DNA of 64,000 nucleotides from Sympetrum striolatum (lineage: Eukaryota; Arthropoda; Insecta; Odonata; Libellulidae), in NCBI GenBank assembly GCA_947579665.1, contig OX388347.1, positions 21,134,562 through 21,198,561 on the forward strand, written 5' to 3'. The notes under the pieces are model-generated. The model was not told the origin of the DNA and did not search any database. It saw nothing but the letters and a program-made list of their open reading frames with translations. Shown in pieces: positions 24,601-36,600 of this stretch. Both the position numbers and the translations under genes were made by a program. How positions within the stretch are numbered: position 1 is the stretch's first letter; the number at the start of each line of letters is the position of its first letter.

Positions 24601-27600
24601 TATTTCTAGTGCTGTATCTGATAATGGCTGATGGACTTAACTGGCCTCTCATTAAAAAAAGGAAAGGTAAAATACGAAGCCTAAATTCTAATTATTAAAC
24701 GGCTGTTACCGATGTAAGGGCAACTCAAATTGATTACGCCTGATTTAGTAGTTTTACTAAATGTAATTTCCGTAAAAATATAGTCATTGCTCAACGACTA
24801 TAAGAAATGGCGGAAATTACTAAGGACAAAGATTCAAAATTTCTTATATAACGCTGTTTCACAAAGTAACGGCTTCTTCAATCAATTTGACTATAAGGAA
24901 ATTATTCAGAGAACTTGAACCAAAGAAAGCTGCATCCATTGCGAAGGAAATTGATTACAATCATCGGGAAGGGGTAATCTGAAGATTATTGATATTCTGG
25001 GCAGGCAGACGTTTAGAACTAGTTCCACTAAATGGATAAAAGAAAGTTTAACTAAATATTGTGACCGGGTGTAATCGTTAAAATTCCGTAAGCTACGCGT
25101 ATAATTTTATCATTGAGAATCTTCAAGGGATCTGAGAAGAGCACACAAACACTGGGAACGGTCTCCCAGACTGCCCATGTCTCGGACCGTCTCTGCTTTC
25201 AGCAGTAGAATTAAACATATATTAACCATAGAAAGATCACTCCCGTAGAAACTTAAGCTTCGTAAAATGCCAATTCCAATATTACGTTCTCAATATTTAC
25301 ATTCAACTTTTCAGGCCTTTTTCGCTATTTCTTCTAACCAATGTTTTTCATAAACCTTTGGGACATCCTTACAAATCAATCAACAACAAAACGGGAAAAT
25401 TTAAGAGATAGCTATTTGCGTAAACTAGCGTTCCTTTGGTTCTTTTTTATTACTATCATTGGATGTATAGGGTTTTCAATTCTTTTATTCCATTAAAAGA
25501 TAGACACAGTTATTAGTTTCGTAGATTTTAAGAACCTTTAAAATTAATATAAAAAACACCAAAAGCAAGTGAATATATTTTTTCTCTCAGTGTTGATGAT
25601 AGCCAAAACGTTAAACTCATCTTGATTCACTTATAAAATTTGCTAGTATATCTCACCTGGTTTATAAAATAAAAAATAAGGATGTCATTTAAATACGTAT
25701 TTAAACTCAATTATAATCGTCATTACTGTAACACACACGCAATAACTTGCCCATTCTGTGTCGAGTACAAAAAACTCATACCTCTAGCCAAGTCTTAGGT
25801 TTGGTTAGACCTCGATTAACCCATTGTCATGCAAAAGTAACAGATCTACGGATAGCGGTCTTATCATTTTCAATAACTGATAATTAAAAGATGGTTTTCT
25901 TAAAATACTGAGAACTTTGAAATAAACAAATTGTAATACTCTTCGGAGGTGATTCGTTGATCAATAAATAGCTAAAAATACGAGAGGAGTAACTTTTGAG
26001 AAATAAAATTTCGAGAATTTTACCAAAAGGACGTCTACCGCTGGCCATTTACTACAGTATTTACTGGAAGCCATTACTTTGAAACGATAAGGAATCCATG
26101 GATCCAATTTTTAGGACAGTGGTTTCATCAAGCTATTTATTATTATTTTCATTTAATCCACATCAGATAAACAGTGAGATCTCGTAAGTTTTAGGCCGAA
26201 GAACATACAATATTTCTAATCTGTTGCTCTGCAGTCCCACTTTATGAGAGATTTATTTCTTCGAGTCATTCTTCTAATTGCGAGCTAAAAATTAAACATA
26301 TATCAGAGAAGGCTAGCGAACACATTATTTTAGATAACATCAAAATGAATCAAGCAAATTGCAACCCAAATACTCTTCTCCCAACGAGAAAGTTTTTCCT
26401 TTCCATTCCCGTTTGGCAACAAAAGGATTATCTTGCCCTTCTCCCCCACCTATTTCGTTTTGTCCTGTTTAACAGTTTTCCCGGTATTCTACCCTTTCAA
26501 GGGCAGGTAACATTTTTGTTCCCTTCTTTTCTCCAGGCACATGCCATATGGAGGATCGCGTATTTATGTAAATGTTGAAGATAGTGATAGTAAGCGTCGA
26601 AGCTAATTGTGTGAATTTTTCTACAGTGTTGTTATCAGGATAATTTAATTTTACAAATCAATGGATTATACAATCTATAGTAGTCACGAGAGTAAGGGGA
26701 AATGGTAATCTAGAAAAGAATATTCGTTATTTAAATCAATCGAATGAGCTTTAACTTTGAGGAACTCCATAGGTAACTAAACACAAATAAATAAATAATT
26801 TTGTCAAAGTTATACGACTTTCTGTGTGGAAGTTTTGGCACTTTTATTTCCTTGTGTTTATTCCTTACTTATTTCTCTTGATAATAGAAAGATTTTCAAT
26901 TGGGAAAGTTAAACGAAAGGTGTCTAAAAGCAATCAAATTACAGTGATCTACCGAATCATGCACATATCTTATATATTAAAATTCAGCCTGCGTATGTTT
27001 GTGCCCGCAAAACTCGAAAACCACTCGGTCGATTGACTTGAATTTTTTACAGAACATTGCATTCAAATATATATATATATACGAAAGTGTTTATATTGTA
27101 AAAAATGGTGACACTTCGTCCTTGCTTCGATCCCAGACGAGTCAAAGCATTTCCGTGAGAAATGCACGTAAAGTTCATTTTTGTCTCTGCATGCTTCATT
27201 TCTTTTGCAAAATTAAATTAAAAATAATAGTCATACGAGATTGAGACAAGAACCAATAGCAGAGTAAATGAATAGAAAACCTTATTTTGGTCGTTTATTG
27301 TTGTTTCCGAATTGAATTTTTGAGATATTTTACGGAATACACGAAAAGTTTTGTGAGTATAAACAGCCGGTCCCCCTGACGACAAATGCCATTTTTGAAT
27401 CCGAGATCCTGCTTTTTGGCCTATTTGAAATTAGGAAGAAGAGAAAAGTTGCTGGTTTCGTTCACATTGATGAGCATAATCAATCGTTGGAAGTGATTTA
27501 TACGATCGATTTTCGAAAAACGAAATGTGAGTTAATTTGATACCGAATGTTGTATTCAGTTAAATTCATTTGTATTGTTTTGGAAATTATTTAATAATCT

Positions 27601-30600
27601 GTTATTGAAAATTAAAGTGAGAGTGACTTTGAATGCTGCATTCAATTCGATTCATTTCTTTAGTTATCTTCCAGTTGATCGTCGTCAAATTAAATAGTAC
27701 GCGTTAACACATCAAATGTTGCGGCAGATAATGGATAGTAGTAAATGATCATTATATAAATAACGAAAATTCTCCATCCAAACGCGAGAGCCGAGCTAGC
27801 GTAACGTACCATGTTCTCCATCTTTCTTTTCTCTCCCTCCCTTTTCGAGAGAAAGGCTCGCCGGCCCGAATTTTGGACTTAGAATTTCTTGGTGGGTCAG
27901 GGGTGGTAACTTTTTTTTGCTGTTAGCTGTACATGTATGTCTTTTATACTTATTTGTAAACATTTTTTTCTTTTTGATCACAGGAAATACAAAACTTGCA
28001 GCAGCAAATGGCTCAAGTGGAGCAAACTCTTAGAGTTGTTCTGACCCCTACATATTCACCAAATGACAAAGACAAGGCTCTTGCTGAACAAAATGTAAGT
28101 GAAATTTTACTACCATATAATAATATTTTGAAAATATGTTATTTTAACGGATGCACATTTCCATGGTATATAAACCGGTTTCACCAGAAACAAATGTCAG
28201 TGCACCATATTGACAGGCAAATATAGCAAACTTCATGCACAATTGTCTTGTAAGTCTCAGAATTAATATGTTTTTATTTTTATAATCCCAAAACACAAGC
28301 ATGTGTTTCTTACAGTTCTTTTTGCCAAGGAAAATATTTGAAAATATCATACCGGAAGTTGGAAAATTGTAAGGATTACTTAGATATTGCCTTCAGATTC
28401 TAACCATGGAAACATTTTGATGAAGATAAATCAAGTTGGAACGCATGGTGGCTGTGTAATCATTTCATCAAGGTGTTTCCACTATCTCACACACATTCTT
28501 TCTCTTGGTTTCATTATTTCTCCTTGTTTCATTCTACACTTTTTTATCATATTTTAAGATGCCTCTCTTCTTTCTTAGAAATTTCAACATTATACATTTT
28601 CAAATTTATTTTACTCTCATTTTCTTTAAAATTCTGTTAAATTTGTTATTCATTTTATATTAATATTTTTGAGATCATTTCATGAGTTTTGCATCAATTA
28701 GTTGGTTTTTCTTTGACTCTTACAAGTTTTCTTTTTACACCTGGCACCAATCAACTTCTGTAGGCCTGCCGGGAGAGAATTAAAGCTTTGCAGACCAAGA
28801 TAACTGCCCACAATGAGCGAATCAAGCTTCTTGTCCAACGTGGAACTCCTGACTCAGAGCCTTTAGACTCTTAGTTAGACGATAGGCATTTTTATAGCTT
28901 TCTTAAGAGAAAATGACATTTTTGTCAAATATTCATGCGTGCGAAAGAACAGCATTTCGTATATCACACTTTGAATGAAATGAGATGCAGCCACCAGCTT
29001 TGCAAAATGAAACTTCCAGTCACATTGAAAAAAATAAGTGGCTGATGACTGTGATTTAATTGCCGTTTACTGAGATAGCCCCTCTTCTTTGCCTGGAATG
29101 GTCACACAGGCTCTGCAACTGGACTTGGAATCCTTCCGAAAGCAGATCCATCAGCTGACAGGAAGAGTCCATGAAGTTGACCCCTACCTGGTGTTAAGTC
29201 TTGAGATTCTTGGACAAAATGGCCATGGTGTGACCAGTGGTGTTCCAGATAAAGAAGCTGTGAGCCCGACTAAAGTAATTGGGGCAGATGGACAAACTGA
29301 TGGAAGAAGGAGACAGAAGATACAATCCAAACTGCAATCTGTGACTAAATCTACAGAAAAAATTTCCACATTTCTGGCTCCTTCTTTAGATAAGCCCTCA
29401 TATGCTGACATTGCTGCTGGACGAACAAGTCCATGTATGTTCCAAGATGTTGATGAAACTGATGAGATCCAGAAGTTTTCTCCATTGAAGGAAATGTTGA
29501 TCACAACTGACTCTGATATTCATGTAAAGTCAATAGAAGATGTCCCAGTTGTGGAATCAGACGCCAAAACCATGTCTGATGAATCAAAACTAGAAAGTCA
29601 AGAGATTCCCTTAGTAGAGGCATCTAATTTATCAAATGTTGAAAAAGAGGAGAAAATTTTTGAAATAAGAGAAGATAAAAAAGATGAGCAACAGCACTAT
29701 GAATCAAAGAAAACTTCCAATCGTGGAAGATCGCCTCTTAGAAGGCAACCTCAAAAGAAATCAGGGAAAGGGACTAAGATCGTAGCTATGAAGTCTCATT
29801 CTCCCGAGTCCCCAATAGTTATGGATGTCAAAAGAAAATCTGAAAAGATGCAGAGTATGGAAGTAATAGGAAAAGAAATTGAAGTTGATGAAAATTTACC
29901 GATAAAAGTAAGTGAAAGGGAAATCATAGATGGTGAGCAACAATCTTGTTCTCCAAGATTGCTAGAAAGAGAAACAGCCCCATCTCCAAGTACCAATTCA
30001 AAGCCAAATATAGATGTAATACATGTTGGAGAAAATGTATCAGAGAGATTTTCAAAGAGCCATAGTAGCAGAAATCCTAATAAAAAGCAAGTTACACCTC
30101 CTTCTCAAAATCAGTCACCAGCTATGACTATGTCTGTTCCAAGCAAACGAGGTAGGTCCCCAAGTCCTATGTGGATACCAGGATCTGATCAGCCATCATA
30201 TGCTGACATCTTGCGTGGAAGACAGGCTTCTCAGACAAGACAAGTTGAACCCACTACAGAATCAGAAATGATCAGGCTACAAGCCTCACAAAATGTTTTC
30301 TCGAAAGATACGGAAAAGAAAGAAGTTACAAATGAACAAGTGGTAGTTGTAGGTTTCGCTGAATCTGATGTGTCCTCAACACCAGGGCATGATTATGATA
30401 CCATAAATTTACCTCCCAATGATAACTTGACAATTTTTGAGAAAGAACAAATGACCTCACCCCAGAATTATTCTAGAAATGAAAACATTGTATCGTCTGA
30501 GGAAGAAATGATTGAAAGTCCTTTGGAAAGTGGTATTCCTCAAGGATTCTCTGAGCAACCTCTAGAAATAAGTTCACCCGAGTTTATTCCAAATGTAGAT

Positions 30601-33600
30601 CATGGTATGACTTATACTCTCACTGACACTCCTGACAACACTATTCATCATGCGACAGGAGTCACCCAAGTTGGGCCCCCAGTTATGTTCGAATTCATTC
30701 AACCATCTCATCCCGACTTAGTTGGATTTGTTGCATCTGGGCAGCAGCTGCTCTATTCAGGTCTTGGTACTTACACCTCATCTAATCAATATGTGGATGA
30801 GAGTGCTCATGAGTCAGGAGTATACTGTGAAACTGCAGAAACATCAGATAGCTTTGAATCCTCTCCTGTTTGTCACTTCTCAGATGAAACACCCCAGGAA
30901 TTAAAGCAATCTGATACGGCTGTTTCGTCTTTAGGTTATAGTGAGGAGGAAATTGAAAAGAGACTTAAACCTGAGGATGAGTTAATTAATGTTAGTGCTA
31001 AAATTATTGAGCCTGAGTTGTCATCAGATACAATTGAACCTAGCTGCCCAGTACAGACAGACCATTTTGATTATGAGGATATTCGTACTTCAAAAGGAGA
31101 GGAGTCTCTTTCCATGCCTGTTCATAATGTAACAGAGGAAGCCTCATTTCGTCATTTAGAGTTACTTTCTGATGGTAAAGATGAAATTAACATTCTCAAA
31201 GATGTTGATAAATCACATTTATCATATGCCCAAATTTTAGCTCAAGGGTTAGCTTCTCCATCAAATCTTATTAGTGACCCTGTATTGGTATGTAGCAAGA
31301 CCACTACTTCATCTTTGATGCCAGCTTTGAAATCAACTAGTTCCATTTCACCTACTCAAATTACAGAAGACCTAGGGTCTACATTTGTAAAAGGCTTTAT
31401 TGATTCAGATGTTAATGCAGATAGTTGCGATAGAATCAATTTTGATATGATTAGTGCAAAGCAGGTAACAGAATCAGAAACCACTTTTGAGGTATCCCAA
31501 GATAGTTATGAGGCTAAACCCTCACCTTTGAGTAATAAGGGTAAGAAAAAACACGGTCAAAAGCTCTCTTCTGATTCTGAGAGAGTTTTACCAGAAGAAG
31601 CTAAGCAATTTTTAGATACTGACACCTCAATGTACTCTTTGCCAAATATGTCAGAGCCCAAGCAAGTTAATGAAACTTTGAAACAAGATGAGAACAAAAA
31701 CAAGAAAGAAAAGAAGAGTAAGAAACATTCACCAAAGGGAGACTCGAAAGATCTTGCTAGCAAAACTGTCTCTGGAGGGGAAAATATGAAGCAAGAATTA
31801 TCATCTGAGGAAAAAACAGTTGGTGAATCAACCATGATGAATATTCAAGCTTCAAAGGATAGTAATGCTATTGAAACTGAATTGGATTTACCTTCTATTC
31901 CTCCACACTCTCTGGAAGATGCTGCTTCCAAAGTACTTAAGAAACGCACCAAGAAAAAGAAGCCTTTGGTTAAAAGTGAGAAAGAAGATGAAATTGAAAA
32001 GGCATTGCAAGAAATTGCAAGTATGGATCAGCCAATGAAAGCTAAAATGAAAACTAGAGAGAATACTGTCAATGGCAACATTCCAACTACAGATGCTGTG
32101 AAGACAGATAGTCCATCATCTGACCTACCAAAATCAGGCCTGAAATTAAATACATCTGATCCTCTTGCTATGAAAGTAAATGAATCCAAGAGTGAGCCAT
32201 CTCCCACTAAAACAATCACCAAAAAGAAAAGAGGTGCAAAAATTGAAAAAACAAAACAGGTTGATAATTCCAACAAAGATTCTAATACATCAGACCATGA
32301 AAAAGATTCAAAACCATCAGTTACGGCTACCAGTGCAAAAGAAAACAGAGAAAAGTTATCCCTCATAAGTATGGAGGTCACTGAGAAAATATTAAGTCAG
32401 TCAGTTTCTTTACATTCTGATATCAGGAAAGCAGCTGAATCAATTAAAGAATGTGTCAATGATTCTGGCACTGGACATACTGAGGATACTGAAATTATGG
32501 TTGAATTGAAGGGAGATGAAGCAGGAAAGGAAAATGCCAATAAGAGAAGGAGAAGACGGCGAAGAGGCAAAGGAGGGAAGAGGAATTCTCTTTATTCTCT
32601 CTCTAACTCAGATGTTATGTCTACCTCCATATGTCCATTAACTGAATCCAACAAAAATTCTTTGCAAGATGTAGATAAAGTAAAATCCAAAGGAAAGAAA
32701 GCCTCTCGTAGAGGACGTGGAAAGAAACACCAATTTGAAATAACACAGGATAAGAATATAGAAAATATAGCTGCAATACCTGAGCTGGATAAAGAGAAAT
32801 TAGGAGGTACTGAAGAAACCACAAAAAATGAGGAAATTAAAACTGAAACAATGCTTTCCAATTTGTCAGCTGAAAAGCCTTGCATGGAAATCAAAGGGAA
32901 GAGAAAAAGGAAAGTGAAATCAGGTGAATTAAAGAAATATGATGCCAAGGTAGATGAAAAGCAAGAACAAGTCGTGGCACCTGTCAGCAAGGCTACATCC
33001 ATTTTAAACAAAGAAATGTCAGTTGATAAAGTAAAGGAAGACAAAATAGAGACAGCTAAGCAATTAGAGGTAATTGAAAACTTCGATAACATTGATATGA
33101 ACGTTTCATCTGCAGATACCATTCAGGAATTTTCTACAAATGAGCATGTTATCAGTAGCTCTAAAGTTGAGACCTTGATTGTACAGGAAAAATCTGATTT
33201 AACCCCTGAAATTGTTAGTGATGAGCTGAAAACAGTGAATGTAGGAAAAGGTATCGAGGTTTCAAATGACTTAGATGACAGGTCTTCTGCTGTCTTAAGT
33301 GACGCTCAAGACAATATCACTGAAGTTTGTGAAGTTGACCATGTACCATTTTCTGAAGAAGCTTTCAAATTGTCTAATCAGTCAGGAATATTTGGCTCAG
33401 TCAAACATAGGCCAAAGAAGGATAGAAAAGATCTTAGTAAAGTTAAGGAAGATGAAAAGCAAACTGAGACTAGGGAAAAATCGGATGTTCCACTTACAGT
33501 AGAAGATAGTAAGGATGATGTAATTGTTGGAGGCACCCATTCTAAAGAGTCTTCTAAGAAAAGGAGGCATAGAACACCAAAATCACAGGTGAAATCTGAA

Positions 33601-36600
33601 CCCTCACCAATAGAGACCTCTGAGTTATCCCTTTCCCCTACGAAGGAACCCTTCTCAACAGAGCCATCTGAAATATTAGTGGAGAGAGACTCTTTAATGG
33701 TTACATGCAAAGAAAATTTTGCTGAAAGTATTAAAAAAGAGAATGAGAGTGGCCCTAAATCTGATACAGAAAAAGTTCAGGTTTTAGATTTAGAAGAAAA
33801 AATTGAAAAGAATAAAAAACATAAATCTCATAAGCCTAAGCATCAAACTGAAGAAGTGGCAAAAGCAACAGAGATAGAGCCAGAAATTCAGGCTATTATT
33901 ACTGAAATTGAACAAGACATAACAAATTCACAGTTAATTGAGACAAAGGAAGGGAAGGAAGAAGTAAAGCCTGAAGAGTCTGCTATTATTAATGGCATAA
34001 TAGAGGAAGGATTACCAGAGAATCTTGTAAAGCTAGAGGATGAAAAATCTAAATCTTCTCATAAAGTAGAACAAAAAACTGATCATGAGCAGACCATTCC
34101 AACTTCTAAAGATGCCTCAAAAAGGAAGAGGAAAACTAAACATCATAAAGGAACAGATAAATCTGAACCTCTTGAGGTTACTGAAGTGGAACAGATACCC
34201 TCTTCAGATGAGCCTTTTGAAGTTACCCTTTCACCTATAACAATATCAAAAGAAGAGTTTACTGAAATAACAAGTGAAACTCCTCAAGAGGAGAAGGGAA
34301 CGGTTGTCTCGACAGATCCAGACAAATCTGAGAATGGAGTTGATGAAGGAAGCCCAATCACAATAGACAAAAATAAAAGTGAGACAGAAATATTTAAGAA
34401 AGAATCGACAAGTGAGCAAGAAAGTCCTAACATGAAAGATGCTTTAAGAAAAAAGAAGAAGCAAAAGTCTCAGAAAGGAGTTTCTATTCAACATGATCAG
34501 GCTAATGTTCATGTAGAAGAAAATGTACCTTTAACTGCAAAAACTTCTGCTGAAAATACCCCTACTAAGGAAAATTTAGAAGAGTTATTAACTGTTTCAT
34601 CAAAAGAAATGGAAGTTGAAGATAAAAGTGAACTGCCTGTGGAGAAAATGAATGAGGCATGCATTAAGGATAGTCAAAAGACTTCTGAAGATTCACCCTC
34701 TGGGCCTGATAGTCCAAGCTCAAAGTTAAAGAAGAAGAAGAAGCAGAAAAGTCAGAAGTTGGAAACCAAACTTGAGCCCTCTTCCTCAGGAGAGATTGTA
34801 TTAAATGATAAGGACTTACCTGCCTCCACTGCAGAAATTTCAGAGAAGGAAGAGCTGTTAGAAAAATCTGTAGCAGAAGATACAGTTCCAGAAAAAACTT
34901 CTTCAATGAAAGAAAAATTCAGTGTTGATGATAAAACAGATAAAGATGAAATAGATCATAAATCATCAAGTATGAAAGAAATGTCAAAGAAAAAGAAAAA
35001 ACAAAAGTCTCAAAAAGGTCCTTCTGGTACTGAATCCGATTCTAAAGGTATCAATAAAGAGTGCTTTCTAAAGGATAGCTTATTAGAAACTCAATCAAAG
35101 GAACAAACAGTCTCTCCTATTCAAATGATTGAGGTTGATGAGCCTGAATCCATTCCTAGTACATCAGAGGGAATTCAGGATGTCACCATTCCTGGTGAGA
35201 AAATGAAGGATGAAATTGAACCAGGAAGTCCTAGCTCTAAAGATGGTTCGAGGAAACGAAGAAAGCACAAAGGTCAGAAATCTGAGAAATCAGAGCCAGT
35301 AGTGACATGTACAATTGAAACAATGCCAGTAGACTCTTCTTTAGGAGCTTCTAAGGAAGGAGAAGCAACAGAGAGCTCACAAAATGACATTGAAGTTTTA
35401 ATTGACATTGTGTCTCCTCCTACTCAAAATGAAACCATCCTGGAAGAAGAAAATGTTGTGGATACTCAAGCTAAAGAAAATCAAAATGAAGAAAAAGTTA
35501 TGTCACCAACTACTAGTCCTGGAAAATTAGATTCTAAAAGAAGGCGAAAAAAATCACACAAATCAGTTGGAAAACATGAAGAGGGTCCTGAGAATTCTGG
35601 AACTGTGGATGAGGAAGTTTTAAGAATCGAAGATGTGATAATTTCTCCTGAACATGAAATTACATTAGAAGCATCTGAAGCAGATATGAGTGAGACAAGA
35701 AAATACCAAGACATTTTAGAAAGTCCTGAAGATGCAGCATCCAAGAAAATAGTAGAGCCAGCTAGTCCAATAGCAAGAGATACCCCTAGGAAAAAGAGGA
35801 AACCCAAATCCTCCAAACCTGACAACGTAATGTCTCCTGTGACAGGTTCAGTTCTTGAATCAGACCATAGGGAATCACCCATAGCATCTGTTGAAGATAC
35901 AGATCAATCTAGTCTTGTTTCCATGTCTAAGAAGGATGAAGTATTAAGTGGTGATATTCTGAAGGAAGACTGCAAGGCATTACTACAAAATGAAAATTTA
36001 ATTCAAGATTCAGCTACCATTATGACCTTACAGGATAAAGCAGAACCTGAAAAACTGAATGATGTACCAGCAATATCAAAGACTTCCCCTTCAGATAACA
36101 TATTACCGGTAGAAATTGATCAGTATACTTCTCAGGAAGCTCCATCTACGTTATCATCATCAACTCAGGTCAACTTAGAAGAACCATCTTCCCCATTAGA
36201 AAAAGTCTTACAAGAAGAACTAACAGAACTATCTACAGATAATGAGCCAAAAGGTTTAACAAAGAAAAGAAGAAGGCACAGATCACAGAAAAAGTCTGGT
36301 AAGCAGGAAACACAGTCAGAACAGAAATTTGAAGGAAGTACTAATGATGAACCTTCATCTTTGGAAGAAGTGAAGCCAGAAAATGTTAAAGTTTCTTCAG
36401 AATTAAATGCTGTGTCTGTAGATGATAATCTTGATGATGTCATTCTGAAGCCAGAAAAGACATTTGTGGAAACTATCATAGGTGCAAGCATAAAGAGTGA
36501 GAAAACAACATTTCATCCAGAGCCCCTTGATAAAGGTGAAAAAGTTCAACAAAATTTAGATTCTAAGAAATTAGATGGAACAGGAATTTCAGATTCTGAA

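Noticed and set aside
28764..28874. Internal donor in exon 16 that would make it an ordinary cassette exon
   Set aside because: The GT in CAAC|GTGGAA gives phase 1 and quickly hits a stop in the next exon. The phase-0 GT at CTT|GTCCAA is a poor donor.
31557..33710. Minus-strand frames opposite giant exon 1
   Set aside because: Serine/phenylalanine-rich mirror images of the lysine/glutamate-rich coding strand.
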